Shown here piece after piece: positions 14,693 to 25,485 of a DNA stretch of 64,000 nt. The DNA is taken from assembly GCF_009857915.1 (NCBI RefSeq), contig NZ_WWCM01000002.1:434001-498000 (forward strand). Reading direction: 5' to 3'. The translations under genes were made by a program, and so were the position numbers. Position 1 is the stretch's first letter. Every line of letters begins with the position of its first letter. The notes under the pieces were generated by a model, which saw only the letters and a list, made by a program, of their open reading frames with translations, had not been told where the DNA came from and did not search any database. The stretch is from Duganella qianjiadongensis (lineage in GTDB: Bacteria; Pseudomonadota; Gammaproteobacteria; Burkholderiales; Burkholderiaceae_D).

Positions 14693-17356
14693 TTAGTTAG
14701 CCAGCGCTTTGCTGACGACTTCCTGTACGTCGTTCGACAGCTTGCTCCGGGCGGCGACCTGTTCCAGCGCCTGCTTCATTTTTTCCTGCAGCGCCGGTGC
14801 GTAACGGCGCCAGCGATCCATACTGCGCGCCAGTCGCGCGGCCACTTGCGGGTTGATGGCATCGAGCTCGATCACCAGCTCGGCCCAGAATGCATAGGCG
14901 CTGCCATCGGCGGCATGGAACTGGGCCGGATTGCCGTTGGTGAAATTGAAGATCAGGCTGCGGGCGCGGTTAGGATTTTTCAGCGTGAAGGCCGGATGCT
15001 GCATCAGCTTGCGCACGGCGGCCACATTGGTGGCCGGTGCGGCAGCCTGCATGGCGAACCACTTGTCCACCACCAGCGCTTCGTTTGCGAAATCCTGGTA
15101 GAAGGCATCTAGGTAAGACGCCGCATCGCTGCCGCTATGGATCAGCGCCACCAGCGCTGCGGCGCGGTCGGTCATATTGCTGGCGTGGTCGAACTGCTGC
15201 TGCGCCAGTTGCAGCTGGGCGGCATCCGGCGCCACCAGCAGATAGGACAGGCACAGGTTTTTCAATGCACGCTTGCCGGCCGACAGAGCGTCCGGGCTGT
15301 AGGCACCGGGGGTCTGGTTGGCGTGGTATTGCGCCAGCAGTTCGGTTTTCAGTGCAGCGCCGATAGTGCGGCGCATGAACTGGCGCGCCGTGTGGATGGC
15401 TTGCGGGTCCACCACTTCCATCTGCTCGGCGATGATGGTTTCCGACGGCAGGATCAGCGCCAGTTCGCGGAACGCCGGGTCCAGCGCTTCATCCACCAGC
15501 AGCGCGCGCTGCGCTTCGATGAAGGTGCTATCGAGCTTGAGCGCTGCCGCATCGCCGTGCGCCGACACCTGCGCCGTCAGCTTGAGCAGACGCTCCATGG
15601 CCAGACGCTGGCCAGCCTCCCAGCGGTTCACGGCATCGCTGTCGTGACGGTACAGATGCAGCAGTTCGTCGTCGGTGTAATCGTATTCCAGCACTACCGG
15701 CGCCGAGAAGTCGCGCAGTATCGACGGCACCGGACGCTCGTCCACGTTGCGGAAGCGGAAAATCTGCTCCTGCTCTGTCAGTTCCAGCACCACCGTGGTG
15801 GCGCCTTTCGGATGGTCGCCACCTTCCAGCAGCAGCGGCAGGTCCTTGCCATTGGCGTCGAGCAGACCCACGGCCACAGGGATATGGAACGGCAGCTTGT
15901 CCGGCTGGCCCGCCGTTGCCGGGCAGCGCTGGCTCAGGATGATGTCGAAATTACGTTTGACGGCATCGTAACGGGTGCGCGCCGATACCACCGGCGTGCC
16001 GGCCTGGCTGTACCAGCGCTCGAACTGGCGCAGGTCGCGGCCATTGGCATCGGCCATGGCAGCGCGGAAGTCGTCGCATTCCACTGCCTGCCCGTCGTGA
16101 CGGGCGAAGTACAGGTCCATGCCTTTGCGGAAGCCGTCGCGGCCCAGCAGGGTCTGATACATGCGCACCACTTCGGCGCCTTTTTCGTACACGGTCACCG
16201 TGTAGAAGTTATTGATCTCGACGAAGGAATCTGGCCGTACGGGATGAGCCATCGGGCCCGCATCTTCGGGGAACTGGGCCTGACGCAGGGTGCGCACCTG
16301 ATCGATGCGGGTGACGGCACGGCCGCTATCGGTGCCTATCATGTCGGCGCTGAATTCCTGATCGCGGAACACGGTCAGGCCTTCTTTCAGCGACAGCTGG
16401 AACCAGTCGCGGCAGGTCACGCGGTTACCGGTCCAGTTGTGGAAGTATTCGTGCCCCACCACGGCTTCGATACCGGCGTAGTCGATATCCGTCGCCACGC
16501 GCGGATTGGCCAGCACGAACTTGGTGTTGAAGATGTTCAGTCCCTTGTTTTCCATCGCGCCCATGTTGAAGTCGCCCACGGCGACGATCATGAAGCGGTC
16601 CAGATCGAGTTCAAGGCCGAAGCGCTCTTCATCCCAGCGGATCGAATTCTTCAGCGACTGCATGGCGTAATCGGTCTTGTCCAGATTACCCTCTTCCACC
16701 CACACCTGCAGCAGCACTTCGCGGCCCGACTTGAGCGTATAGTGCTCTTCCTGACACACCAGCCGCGCCGCGACCAGCGCAAACAGGTAGGACGGCTTCT
16801 TGAACGGGTCTTCCCACTTGGCGTAGTGGCGGCCATCGTCCAGCTCACCGGATTCGATCAGATTACCGTTGGACAGCAGCACCGGATAGCGCGCCTTATC
16901 GGCCCGCAGCATCACGGTGTACCTGGCCATCACATCGGGACGGTCAGGGAAATAGGTAATGCGGCGGAAGCCTTCCGCTTCGCACTGGGTGTAGAAGCTG
17001 CCGTTCGACACATACAGACCGGACAGCGAGGTGTTCTGCACCGGCGTGCACAGGGTTTCGATTTCCAGCACCACCTGCGCCGGTGCGCGCGGGATGGTCA
17101 GCACCGAGCCTTCGATCTTGTATTCCGTCGGTGCCAGCGCACGGCCATTCAGGCGCAGTTCCACCAGCTCCAGCTCCTCGCCGTGCAGCACGATGGAGCG
17201 GCTGGGACTGGCCGGATTGTGCTGCATAGTGATGCGGTTGGCGACGATGGTACGGTCCGGATCGAGATCGAATCCCAGCTCCACTGTTTCCACCAGATAA
17301 CTTGGAACGGTGTAATCTTTACGGTAGATGGTCGCTGGCGTGCTGTCTGGTCGCAT
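14693..17356 (-). CDS. pepN: Aminopeptidase N (M1 family)
   Basis: An 887-residue cytoplasmic zinc aminopeptidase removing N-terminal residues from peptides. The exopeptidase motif GAMEN is at 266-270, and the zinc site is HEYFH (302-306) plus Glu325 in LKEGLT. The DUF3458 Ig-like and C-terminal helical domains follow. The start at 17356 ([18 protein letters not shown]) matches the family's N-terminus; the longer open frame upstream is not coding-like. Its length equals that of E. coli PepN within a few residues. It leads into fbp. Confidence 0.95.
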   Translation of the reverse strand: MRPDSTPATIYRKDYTVPSYLVETVELGFDLDPDRTIVANRITMQHNPASPSRSIVLHGEELELVELRLNGRALAPTEYKIEGSVLTIPRAPAQVVLEIETLCTPVQNTSLSGLYVSNGSFYTQCEAEGFRRITYFPDRPDVMARYTVMLRADKARYPVLLSNGNLIESGELDDGRHYAKWEDPFKKPSYLFALVAARLVCQEEHYTLKSGREVLLQVWVEEGNLDKTDYAMQSLKNSIRWDEERFGLELDLDRFMIVAVGDFNMGAMENKGLNIFNTKFVLANPRVATDIDYAGIEAVVGHEYFHNWTGNRVTCRDWFQLSLKEGLTVFRDQEFSADMIGTDSGRAVTRIDQVRTLRQAQFPEDAGPMAHPVRPDSFVEINNFYTVTVYEKGAEVVRMYQTLLGRDGFRKGMDLYFARHDGQAVECDDFRAAMADANGRDLRQFERWYSQAGTPVVSARTRYDAVKRNFDIILSQRCPATAGQPDKLPFHIPVAVGLLDANGKDLPLLLEGGDHPKGATTVVLELTEQEQIFRFRNVDERPVPSILRDFSAPVVLEYDYTDDELLHLYRHDSDAVNRWEAGQRLAMERLLKLTAQVSAHGDAAALKLDSTFIEAQRALLVDEALDPAFRELALILPSETIIAEQMEVVDPQAIHTARQFMRRTIGAALKTELLAQYHANQTPGAYSPDALSAGKRALKNLCLSYLLVAPDAAQLQLAQQQFDHASNMTDRAAALVALIHSGSDAASYLDAFYQDFANEALVVDKWFAMQAAAPATNVAAVRKLMQHPAFTLKNPNRARSLIFNFTNGNPAQFHAADGSAYAFWAELVIELDAINPQVAARLARSMDRWRRYAPALQEKMKQALEQVAARSKLSNDVQEVVSKALAN

Positions 17357-17555
17357 GAAATATTCCGTGAAACATGAGCAAAAGCCTATTTTACCAATAC
17401 CGGCACTGGCGGTCGCCTGAAATCGGCCATGGTGCATCGATAAACGTGACAGCTTTCCCGCCAGCCGTAACTTTCTGTAAGATTCATGCAATCGTGTGCA
17501 GGTCGTCGTAAACTGTCAGATGCACCCGTCCAACCAAATTTGCCGAGGCTAAATT

Positions 17556-18230
17556 ATGAAAAAAATCGCCCTCATCGCCACCGCAGCTGTCGTGCTGCTC
17601 AGCGGCTGTGCCACTACCCTGCGCAGCGACGTCACCTCGTTTAATGCGTGGAGCGCCGAAGCACGCGAGCAGAGCTATGCTTTCGAAGCGCCGCAGGGCG
17701 CCGACGACACGCTGGAATACCGCAGCTACCAGGTACTGGTGGCGCGCGAACTGGACAAACTGGGCCTGCATCAGGCCGGCGCCAGCCAGCCAGCCCAACT
17801 GTTGGTAGGAATGAAATTCAGCACCATCGACCACCCCGTGCGCATACTCGAAGCGCAGGACCCGTTCATGACCGGCCCCTACTGGGGTCCGGGCTGGGGC
17901 CGTTATGGCTGGGGCTACAGCCGCCTGGGCTACCGTCCGTATTTCTATGATCCGTTCGGCTATGGTGCGCCCGTCATGGTCACCGAGCGCATCAAGCATG
18001 AATACCAGCGCCAGCTGCGCATCACCATCAACGGCACCGATGGCCGCAAGCTGTACGACGTCACCGTCAACAACACCAGCCGCGTGGCCGCCACGCCGCA
18101 AGTGATGCCGGCACTGGTGCAGAGCGCCTTCACCGGCTTCCCCGGCGAGAACGGCGTAGCGCGCCGGGTTGATCTGGAACTCAAACCGCAACCGGATAGC
18201 GCGCCAGCGGCACCGGCCAAAGCCGGCTGA
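17556..18230 (+). CDS. DUF4136-family lipoprotein
   Basis: A 224-residue outer-membrane lipoprotein candidate. Signal peptide MKKIALIATAAVVLL ends in lipobox LSGC (acylated Cys at residue 19). The DUF4136 domain follows: an N-terminal TSFNAW strand, a Gly/Tyr/Trp-rich middle (GPGWGRYGWGYSRLGY), then a second strand block near QRQLRITINGTDG. The family has no defined biochemical function. It is divergent from pepN, sharing a 200-bp intergenic region, and is followed by two hairpins without T-tracts. Confidence 0.85.
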   Translation: MKKIALIATAAVVLLSGCATTLRSDVTSFNAWSAEAREQSYAFEAPQGADDTLEYRSYQVLVARELDKLGLHQAGASQPAQLLVGMKFSTIDHPVRILEAQDPFMTGPYWGPGWGRYGWGYSRLGYRPYFYDPFGYGAPVMVTERIKHEYQRQLRITINGTDGRKLYDVTVNNTSRVAATPQVMPALVQSAFTGFPGENGVARRVDLELKPQPDSAPAAPAKAG

Positions 18231-18242
18231 TCATGCGGCACA

Positions 18243-18307
18243 CTGTCCGCCAGCGCGGACAGATAACGCCCGCATCCCCCTCATGCAGCCGGGTCCACCG
18301 GCTGCAT
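18243..18307. repeat. Two perfect hairpins between convergent genes
   Basis: CTGTCCGC-CAGC-GCGGACAG (18243-18262) and ATGCAGCCGG-GTCCA-CCGGCTGCAT (18283-18307) lie between the ends of the lipoprotein and qor genes. Neither has a T-tract. They may act as factor-dependent terminators or 3' mRNA stabilisers. Confidence 0.6.
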
Positions 18308-18312
18308 GGCGT

Positions 18313-19287
18313 TTACGGCAGCAGTATCGAGGAACCAGTGGTCTTGCGCGCTTCCAGTTCCGTATGGGCGCGGCCCACGTCGGCCAGAGCATAGCGCTGG
18401 CGCACATCGATTTTGACTTCGCCGCTGGCCACCACGCCAAACAGCGATTTGGCCGCCGTTTCCAGCTCGGCGCGGGTGGACATATAGGCCATCAGCGACG
18501 GGCGGGTAACGAATAGCGAACCACGGTTAGCCAGCTCGCTCAGGCTGAACGGGTCCACCGGCCCCGAGGCATTGCCGAAGCTGACCATGGTGCCCAGCGG
18601 ACGCAGGCAGTCCAGCGAACCGATGAAGGTATCCTTGCCGATCGAGTCGTAGACGGCCGTAACGCCTTTGCCACCCGTGATCTCGCGCACGCGCGTGGTG
18701 AAGTTTTCCTTGTTGTAGTTGATGACGTGGTGCGCGCCGTTGCGCGTGGCCAGCTCCGCCTTCTCGTCCGAACCGACGGTGCCGATCAGCGTTACGCCCA
18801 GCAGTTTGGCCCACTGGCAGGCAATCAGCCCCACACCGCCCGCTGCGGCATGGAACAGTATGGTGTCGCCAGCCTTCAGCGGCACCGTGCGGTGGAACAG
18901 ATATTGCACCGTCAGGCCCTGCAGCATCATGGCGGCAGCCGTGTCGAAATCCACGTTATCGGGCAGCACCAGCAACTGCGAGGCGGGCATATTGCGCGCC
19001 TCGGCGTAGGCGCCGATGGGGCGGCCCGCATAGGCCACGCGGTCGCCCACCTTGACTTCGGTTACGCCCTCGCCGATGGCTTCCACTACACCTGCCCCTT
19101 CCATACCCAGCCCGCCGGGCAGCGGCTGCGGGTACAGGCCGGTACGGAAATACACATCGATGAAATTGATGCCGATGGCGTGCTGGCGCACCTGCGCTTC
19201 GCCGGGACCGGGCGGGCCCAGCTCCACGTCCACCAGCTCCATCACTTCGGGACCGCCGACGCGGTTGATGCGAATTACCTTGGTCAT
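18313..19287 (-). CDS. qor: Quinone oxidoreductase (NADPH-dependent, zinc-free MDR family)
   Basis: A 324-residue medium-chain dehydrogenase/reductase. The N-terminal GroES-like domain (INFIDVYFRTGLYP, LGMEGAGVVEAIG) lacks zinc ligands. The Rossmann domain carries HAAAGGVG for NADPH. Such enzymes reduce quinones by one electron and protect against oxidative chemistry. The start at 19287 is fixed by AGGAGG upstream and the family start MTKVIRINRVGG. It lies 62 bp after mgsA on the same strand. Confidence 0.9.
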   Translation of the reverse strand: MTKVIRINRVGGPEVMELVDVELGPPGPGEAQVRQHAIGINFIDVYFRTGLYPQPLPGGLGMEGAGVVEAIGEGVTEVKVGDRVAYAGRPIGAYAEARNMPASQLLVLPDNVDFDTAAAMMLQGLTVQYLFHRTVPLKAGDTILFHAAAGGVGLIACQWAKLLGVTLIGTVGSDEKAELATRNGAHHVINYNKENFTTRVREITGGKGVTAVYDSIGKDTFIGSLDCLRPLGTMVSFGNASGPVDPFSLSELANRGSLFVTRPSLMAYMSTRAELETAAKSLFGVVASGEVKIDVRQRYALADVGRAHTELEARKTTGSSILLP

Positions 19288-19349
19288 AACGCCTCCTGTA
19301 CGCCTGTGCCTGAGGAAAGGGAAAAGGAAAAGGAAACGTCTAGCGCCGC

Positions 19350-19736
19350 TCAGCCGCGTGCAGCGCGCTGCTGCAATTGCGACAGCACCAGATGGGCCGA
19401 CGAGACGTTGGTGGCGCACGGCGTGTTATGCACGTCGCAGGCGCGCACCAGCGCATTGATATCCGGTTCGTGCGGCTGCGGCGTCATCGGGTCGCGCAGA
19501 AAAATCACGCAGTCGATGCCGCCTTCCACCAGCATGGAGCCGATCTGCAAATCGCCGCCAAACGGCCCGGAATGCTTGCGGTCCACCGTCAGGCCCACTT
19601 CCTTGACCAGCCGGCCGCCGGTGGTGCCGGTAGCGGTCAGCTCGCAGGTAGCCAGAAAATCCTTGTACTGGCTGGCCAGCGCAATCATGTCGTCTTTTTT
19701 CTTGTCGTGGGCGATCAGGGCAATGCGGGTTTTCAT
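19350..19736 (-). CDS. mgsA: Methylglyoxal synthase
   Basis: A 128-residue enzyme converting dihydroxyacetone phosphate to methylglyoxal and phosphate, a bypass that relieves sugar-phosphate stress. Family motifs: [13 protein letters not shown] at the start, the phosphate-binding [16 protein letters not shown] and the FLRDPM aspartate. It sits 12 bp after the EamA transporter gene and before qor, probably one operon; qor could reduce reactive carbonyls, which is inference. Confidence 0.93.
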   Translation of the reverse strand: MKTRIALIAHDKKKDDMIALASQYKDFLATCELTATGTTGGRLVKEVGLTVDRKHSGPFGGDLQIGSMLVEGGIDCVIFLRDPMTPQPHEPDINALVRACDVHNTPCATNVSSAHLVLSQLQQRAARG

Positions 19737-19748
19737 CAGAGAGTTTTC

Positions 19749-20657
19749 CTATTTTTTTGATAAGAGATAGATCCCGGCCAGCACCAGCGCGGTGCCACCC
19801 AGCTGCCAGGATGTAACGGGTTCGCCCAGCAGCAGCGCCCCCAGAAACAAGGTCGAAACGGGACCGATCATACCAGCCTGCGAGGCCGTACCGGCGCCAA
19901 TGCGTTCCACTGCTGCCATGGTCATAAACACCGGCATCACGGTACACAGGATACCGTTCACCAGCGACAGCCCGTACACGGGCAATGGCTGAATCAGGCC
20001 CGCAACGGGGCGCAGCAGCAGAAACTGGCCGACGCAGGCCACGGTCGATACGCACATGGCATACGACACCAGCCGCAGCGAGCCCAGACGGCGCACCATT
20101 TCGCCCGACAGCAGCAGATAGACGGCGTAGGCGGCGGCCGATCCCGTTACCAGCGTAGCGCCCAGCGCCACATTGCGGTTGCCGCTATTGAGGTCGTGCA
20201 GGAATACGAACACGATGCCGCAATAGGACAGCAGCAGCGCCAGCCACTGGCGCCGGCTGATGTGCTGCTTGAGCAGCGTGGAGGAAATCAGCAGGACGAA
20301 AGTCGGCGTGAGGAACAGGATCAGGCGTTCCAGCCCGACCGAAATATATTGCAGTCCGAGGAAATCGAGAAAACTGGACAGGTAGTAGCCCACCAGCCCC
20401 AGTCCCAGCACGCGCCAGCGGTCGGCACGGGACAGCGGCGGGCCTTTCCGCATCTGCCAGATGGCCACTGCCGCGAACACGGGCAGGGAAAACAGCATGC
20501 GGAAAGCGATCAGGGTCACCGCATCGATCTGATAGCGGTAGAGCAGCTTGGCCACGACGGCCTTGGTAGAAAACAGTATTGCACCGCCGATAGCGATACC
20601 CAGCCCGCCCAGATAGGCAGCACGCGCCGTAGCGCCATCCTTGATCCCTTTATCCAT
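19749..20657 (-). CDS. EamA/DMT-family inner-membrane transporter
   Basis: A 302-residue protein with about ten hydrophobic helices in two EamA repeats; the pattern GLQYISVGLERLILFLTPTF near the end of the first repeat is typical. Members export or import small metabolites; the substrate is not predictable. The start at 20657 (MDKGIKDGATA) is placed where the hydrophobic domain and coding bias begin, because the upstream extension is Gly/His/Arg-rich and not membrane-like. It leads the mgsA and qor genes. Confidence 0.85.
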   Translation of the reverse strand: MDKGIKDGATARAAYLGGLGIAIGGAILFSTKAVVAKLLYRYQIDAVTLIAFRMLFSLPVFAAVAIWQMRKGPPLSRADRWRVLGLGLVGYYLSSFLDFLGLQYISVGLERLILFLTPTFVLLISSTLLKQHISRRQWLALLLSYCGIVFVFLHDLNSGNRNVALGATLVTGSAAAYAVYLLLSGEMVRRLGSLRLVSYAMCVSTVACVGQFLLLRPVAGLIQPLPVYGLSLVNGILCTVMPVFMTMAAVERIGAGTASQAGMIGPVSTLFLGALLLGEPVTSWQLGGTALVLAGIYLLSKK

Positions 20658-20749
20658 GCAGCAATTGTAAATGGAAATCGGGAATAAGGTCGGCGCAGCG
20701 CCAGAACGGGGGCGGCAAGCGCTCTGGCCGCCCTCCCCCACACTTCCGC

Positions 20750-23269
20750 TTAGCTGATGGTAACCGCCGCGCTGCCGGCGTTCACCGTCGCCGTGGTGAT
20801 GCGTGCCACCACATTGGCGGGTGCACTCGTACCTGCCAGCTTGTTGACCTGCTTGAACTGGGCCACCAGCTTGCCCGGCGTGAGCGTAACCAGCGTGTAG
20901 CCCTGCGCATCCGTGTTCAGATGCTTGAGCCACGGGTTGTTGCCCAGTGCGGACAGCTGCTGCGCCAGCGCCAGCAGGCTGGTATTGAAGTCGCTATTGG
21001 CCTGCAGACCGGCCAGTACGGCACCCGTGGTGGCGTCGAGCTGGGCTTCCGGCAAACCTTTTGCAGCGAGCGCGCCGCGAATCTGCACGCGGGTCTGCTC
21101 CAGCAGGCTGGCCACAGTCGGCGCAGCTTTGCCCATGGTGTAGTCGAGCAGATTGAAGCTCAGGTTCAGCGTGCCCAGCCCCGTCACAGGGATCGCCAGC
21201 GGATACGACACCAGCGCTGCGATGTCGCCCAGCGAACTGGCCGCATCGCGCAGATACGAGAAGAAGGAATCCGAACTGATGCCGGCTGTGACCAGATCCG
21301 TGATGACTGGCGTGCCGCCACCCGTTGCATCGTAATCGTCATTGACGGTACCGGCAAAGAAGGCATGGATATCGCCCGTCAGCGCCACCACATTGCTCAC
21401 TCTATTGCTCTTCAGGTGAGCCATCAGCGCTTTGCGCTCGGCGTTATAGCCGTCCCACTGGTCGCAATTGACGAGGAAGCGGGCGAAGAATGGCGCCAGC
21501 GTCGCCTGCTTGCCGCTGGCCTGCACGAACACGGAGGCAGCTTTGTTAGCCTGCACATCCGGCTTGATGTAGCCAAACGCGATGGTCTGTGCGCCTGCCG
21601 CCGCCAGGGCCGCCGGGCTTGCGGCCACTACACCGCTAGCGGCCAGATACACGGCCGTGTAGGCTGCCACGGCGATGCTGGCCTGCGCCGCCGTCAGGCC
21701 ACCTTTCATGCCGGCGGCTACGCGCGCTTCGCCCGTGCTGCCCGGCACGGCGTAGACGGCCATGATGGCGCCCGCCCCTTGCTGGGCCAGCGCCGGCGCA
21801 GCGCCCGCCGTTGCTGCCGCCACGATGGCCGCGGCCAGCGGGAAGTTGCCGCCCGTTGCAGTGGCCGTGCTGACTATCGAGCCCGCCAGCGTGGTAACGG
21901 CGTTCAGCGCCAGCAGCGTGGCGATGGCATCCGTACCGTTCAGCCCCATGCGCAGCAGCGAGACTTCATTGCCCCACAGCTTCCACGTGCTGCTGGCCGA
22001 TTTCATCTTGTCCATCCACCACTGGCGCTGGGTCGCGCCCAGCATGGACACGGTGGCCAGCGGCTCCAGACCGATCGCCGTGGCGCCGGCCATTTTCTGC
22101 GCCTCCACCGTGTTGTACACCTCCTGCTGCACCAGATAGCGCGAGCCCAGACGGCCCAGCGGCTTGCCGGTGGCCGGATTGATGGACGACTCGGGAATCA
22201 CGTGGTCGGCGCGGTACAGCCGCTCGTCCGTCATCACCAGCTGCATCAGCTTACCGAACTGGAAATCACGATAGATCTTGATGTTCTGGAAGCCGGCAGC
22301 GGCCGAATCAAGCACCACATCGGCCGGCATGAATTCGAACCACGCCTGATTGGCGCTGCGGCGCCGCGCCGTCTGGTGCAGGTCCGAACCATCGGCAGTG
22401 TTAAAACTACCGTCATAGGTCTGGGCATCCTGCCAGGCATCGTCGCTGAATTCGTGGTCGTCCCAGATGGCGATGAAGGCAAAGCGCTCGTGCAGCGCCT
22501 GCAGGCGCGCATCGGTGCGGTACTTCTTGTACAGGTAGCGATAGTCGGCCAGCGTATTGGCATACTGGGCGCCGCTGCTGCCGCTCTTGTAGGCGCCATC
22601 AGGCAGCTTGAGCTTGTCGTGGCGGGCTTCCACACTGCCCTGCTGGAAGTCCTCGCCCACGGTCTCGTAGATGTAGTCGCCCAGATGGACAATGAAATCG
22701 AGGTTCTCGCCGGCGATGCTGCTCATCGCGCCCCAGTGGTTGATGCTCCAGTCCTGACAGGTCATGTAGGCGAACTGCAGCTGGGCCACATCGGCCTCCG
22801 CTGCCGCTGCCGTTTTGAAGCGGCCCACGTTGGAGCGGCTGTCGCCAGCGATGAACTGGTAGTAGTACAAAGTGTTCGGCGTCAAGCCGGTCACCTTGTG
22901 GCGCACGGTGTTGTCAAATTGCGACTGCAGCGGCACGGTGGCGTCGGCCACCAGCTGCCCGCTCAGCGCTTTATTGCTGCCCATGGCGGCGCTGTTGTCA
23001 GCCGCCGTGAGGATCACGCGGATGCTGCTGTCGGCCACGCCCGTCAGCACGGCCACATCGTCGGCCGTGGCCGGAACGGCGCGGGTCCACAGGATGATGC
23101 TGTCGCTGTGCGGGTCACCCGAGGCCACGCTTTGCGGGAACTTCCACGCGCCGCTGGCCGCCGGCAGGCTGCCCGCGCTGCTGCCGCCGCCGCAGGCCGA
23201 CAGGCTCGCGCCAGCCGCTACGGAAGCGGTAATAAAGCTGCCGAATTTGATGAATTGTCTTCTGTCCAT
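20750..23269 (-). CDS. PhoD-family alkaline phosphatase with a large Ala-rich insertion
   Basis: An 839-residue exported metallophosphatase. The N-terminus MDRRQFIKFGSF is Tat-type and runs into a lipobox-like LSAC near residue 25. The PhoD N-terminal domain (residues 45-150) precedes the catalytic domain, whose metal motifs include HLGDYIYE, DDHEFSDD, NQAWFEFMP and TGDIHAF. It would release phosphate from phosphodiesters or monoesters in the periplasm or at the surface. Residues about 446-585 are an Ala-rich, low-complexity insert between GNEVSLLRMGLNG and the NCDQWDGY motif, absent from ordinary PhoD. The start has GAGAGA upstream. Confidence 0.88.
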   Translation of the reverse strand: MDRRQFIKFGSFITASVAAGASLSACGGGSSAGSLPAASGAWKFPQSVASGDPHSDSIILWTRAVPATADDVAVLTGVADSSIRVILTAADNSAAMGSNKALSGQLVADATVPLQSQFDNTVRHKVTGLTPNTLYYYQFIAGDSRSNVGRFKTAAAAEADVAQLQFAYMTCQDWSINHWGAMSSIAGENLDFIVHLGDYIYETVGEDFQQGSVEARHDKLKLPDGAYKSGSSGAQYANTLADYRYLYKKYRTDARLQALHERFAFIAIWDDHEFSDDAWQDAQTYDGSFNTADGSDLHQTARRRSANQAWFEFMPADVVLDSAAAGFQNIKIYRDFQFGKLMQLVMTDERLYRADHVIPESSINPATGKPLGRLGSRYLVQQEVYNTVEAQKMAGATAIGLEPLATVSMLGATQRQWWMDKMKSASSTWKLWGNEVSLLRMGLNGTDAIATLLALNAVTTLAGSIVSTATATGGNFPLAAAIVAAATAGAAPALAQQGAGAIMAVYAVPGSTGEARVAAGMKGGLTAAQASIAVAAYTAVYLAASGVVAASPAALAAAGAQTIAFGYIKPDVQANKAASVFVQASGKQATLAPFFARFLVNCDQWDGYNAERKALMAHLKSNRVSNVVALTGDIHAFFAGTVNDDYDATGGGTPVITDLVTAGISSDSFFSYLRDAASSLGDIAALVSYPLAIPVTGLGTLNLSFNLLDYTMGKAAPTVASLLEQTRVQIRGALAAKGLPEAQLDATTGAVLAGLQANSDFNTSLLALAQQLSALGNNPWLKHLNTDAQGYTLVTLTPGKLVAQFKQVNKLAGTSAPANVVARITTATVNAGSAAVTIS

Positions 23270-23484
23270 AGTCTCTCTCGCTACTGTTGTTGTGATTGTA
23301 GTAAAAGAAACATTAGCAGTGATATATGACAGCCGCACTACTTAAAATCGAGGTATTCCTCTAAGCTTCCCGCCAGCTACTTTCTCGCCGCGAGAGGGTG
23401 GCGCTGGCGTAGTCCGGCATCCGGCCTATGCTAGAATATCGCCCTCACCGAACACCAACTGACACCGCCGAAGGAAGAGCAAAC

Positions 23485-24210
23485 ATGGCTGGACATAGCA
23501 AATGGGCCAATATCAAACACAAAAAGGCTGCCACTGACGCAAAGCGTGGCAAGATCTGGACCCGTCTGATCAAGGAAATCACCGTTGCTGCCCGCATGGG
23601 CGGTGGCGACGTTCAAACCAATCCGCGTCTGCGTCTGGCCGTCGACAAGGCTGCCGACGCCAATATGCCGAAGGATAACGTGCAGCGCGCGATCAACCGC
23701 GGCACCGGCGGCGATGACGGCGCCAACTACGAAGAAGTACGCTATGAAGGCTACGGCGTCGGCGGCGCCGCCGTGATCGTCGACTGCATGACCGACAACC
23801 GCGTGCGTACCGTGGCCGAAGTGCGCAATGCCTTCAACAAGAACGGCGGCAATATGGGCAACGAAGGCTCGGTGGCCTTCATGTTCAAACACTGCGGCCA
23901 GTTCCTGTTCGCACCGGGCACCAACGAAGACGCGCTGATGGAAGTGGCGCTCGACGCTGGCGCCGAAGACGTGATCGCCGACGAAGAAGGCGGTTTCGAA
24001 GTGCTGTGCGGCCCGCACGATTTCGCCGGCGTGAAAGACGCGCTGGAAGCGGCCGGCTTCAAGGCCGAAGTGGCCGAGATCATCATGAAGCCCGCCACGG
24101 AAACCGTGTTCAGTGGCGACAACGGCATCAAGATGCAGAAGCTGCTGGACGCACTGGAAGCTCTGGACGATGTACAGGAAGTCTACTCCAACGCACTGAT
24201 CGAAGACTGA
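23485..24210 (+). CDS. YebC/PmpR-family protein (translation/transcription factor)
   Basis: A 241-residue YebC-family protein with the hallmark start [20 protein letters not shown]. Members act as transcription factors (PmpR) or relieve ribosome stalling at prolines (YebC/TACO1); which applies here cannot be told. AAGGAAG precedes the ATG. It heads a plus-strand series of core genes and is followed by purD after only 6 bp. Confidence 0.93.
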   Translation: MAGHSKWANIKHKKAATDAKRGKIWTRLIKEITVAARMGGGDVQTNPRLRLAVDKAADANMPKDNVQRAINRGTGGDDGANYEEVRYEGYGVGGAAVIVDCMTDNRVRTVAEVRNAFNKNGGNMGNEGSVAFMFKHCGQFLFAPGTNEDALMEVALDAGAEDVIADEEGGFEVLCGPHDFAGVKDALEAAGFKAEVAEIIMKPATETVFSGDNGIKMQKLLDALEALDDVQEVYSNALIED

Positions 24211-24216
24211 GGACAT

Positions 24217-25485
24217 ATGAAAATTTTGGTAGTCGGCTCTGGTGGCCGTGAACACGCACTGGCCTGGAAACTGGCGCAATCCGAGCGCATCCAGATGGTC
24301 TACGTTGCTCCCGGCAATGGCGGTACCGCACGCGATGCGCGTCTGGTCAACGTCAACATCACCGACCTGCACGAACTGGCAAACTTCGTCGAACAGGAAA
24401 ACATCGGCCTCACCGTGGTGGGTCCTGAAACCCCGCTGGCTGGCGGCATCGTCAACCTGTTCCGCGCCCGCGGCCTGAAAATCTTCGGCCCGTCGAAAGA
24501 AGCTGCCCAGCTGGAGTCGTCGAAAGACTTCGCCAAAGCCTTCATGCAGCGCCACGGCATTCCCACTGCCCGCTACCAGACTTTCTCCGACGTAGCTCAG
24601 GCCCACGCCTATATCGATGCCAACGGCGCGCCTATCGTCATCAAGGCCGACGGCCTGGCTGCCGGCAAAGGCGTGGTGGTCGCGCTGACGCTGGAAGAAG
24701 CCCATCGCGCGGTAGACGATATGCTGGCCGATAACCGCTTCGGCGACGCCGGTGCCCGCATCGTGATCGAAGAATTCCTCGCCGGCGAAGAAGCCAGCTT
24801 CATCGTCATGTGCGACGGCAAAAACGTGCTGCCGCTGGCTACCAGCCAGGACCACAAGCGCCTGAAAGACAATGACGAAGGCCCCAACACGGGCGGCATG
24901 GGCGCCTATTCGCCTGCGCCTATCGTCACGCCAGCCATGCATGCCCGCGTGATGCGCGAAATCATCAACCCCACCATCGCCGGCATGGCCAAGGATGGCA
25001 TCGTGTTCACCGGCTTCCTGTATGCCGGTCTGATGATCGATGCGGCCGGCAATCCGCGCACGCTGGAATTCAACTGCCGCATGGGCGATCCGGAAACCCA
25101 GCCTATCATGTCGCGCCTGAAGACCGATCTGGTCAGCGTGATGGAGCACGCCGTCAACGGCACGCTCGATCAGGTGGAACTGGAATGGGACCGCCGCACC
25201 GCCGTAGGCGTGGTGCTGGCAGCCGCCGGCTACCCTGACACGCCGCAGAAAGGCGCCGTGATCGACGGCATTCCGGCCGAAACGCCAGAAAGCGTGACCT
25301 TCCATGCCGGTACGGTGGAAAGCGCTGGCCAGCTGCAGGTCAGCGGTGGCCGCGTACTGTGCGTGGTCGGTCTGGGCGACAGCATCAAGATGGCGCAGAA
25401 GCAGGCTTACGAAGTGGTCGACCAGATCAGCTTCGAAGGCATGCAGTGCCGCCGCGATATCGGCTGGCGCGGTCTCAAGCACTAA
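24217..25485 (+). CDS. purD: Phosphoribosylamine-glycine ligase
   Basis: A 422-residue ATP-grasp enzyme making glycinamide ribonucleotide in purine synthesis. Motifs: MKILVVGSGGREHALAWKL at the start, VVGPETPLAGGI, the ATP-grasp region IKADGLAAGKGVVVA, and the metal site LEFNCRMGDPE. Length is that of the family. It follows yebC by 6 bp. Confidence 0.96.
   Translation: MKILVVGSGGREHALAWKLAQSERIQMVYVAPGNGGTARDARLVNVNITDLHELANFVEQENIGLTVVGPETPLAGGIVNLFRARGLKIFGPSKEAAQLESSKDFAKAFMQRHGIPTARYQTFSDVAQAHAYIDANGAPIVIKADGLAAGKGVVVALTLEEAHRAVDDMLADNRFGDAGARIVIEEFLAGEEASFIVMCDGKNVLPLATSQDHKRLKDNDEGPNTGGMGAYSPAPIVTPAMHARVMREIINPTIAGMAKDGIVFTGFLYAGLMIDAAGNPRTLEFNCRMGDPETQPIMSRLKTDLVSVMEHAVNGTLDQVELEWDRRTAVGVVLAAAGYPDTPQKGAVIDGIPAETPESVTFHAGTVESAGQLQVSGGRVLCVVGLGDSIKMAQKQAYEVVDQISFEGMQCRRDIGWRGLKH

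Noticed and set aside
15137..17377. A 746-codon frame antisense to pepN
   Set aside because: His/Arg/Gln-rich composition is a shadow of a GC-rich gene. The pepN frame has all catalytic motifs.
18243..18307. Intrinsic terminators of qor or the lipoprotein gene
   Set aside because: The stems are perfect but no T-tract follows on either strand, so I record them only as hairpins.
20921..23329. An 802-codon frame antisense to the PhoD gene
   Set aside because: Arg/His/Gln-rich shadow frame in high-GC DNA; the sense frame carries the PhoD metal motifs and Tat signal.
23431..25482. A 683-codon frame antisense to yebC and purD
   Set aside because: It spans two well-defined sense genes and the gap between them and has no recognisable domain.
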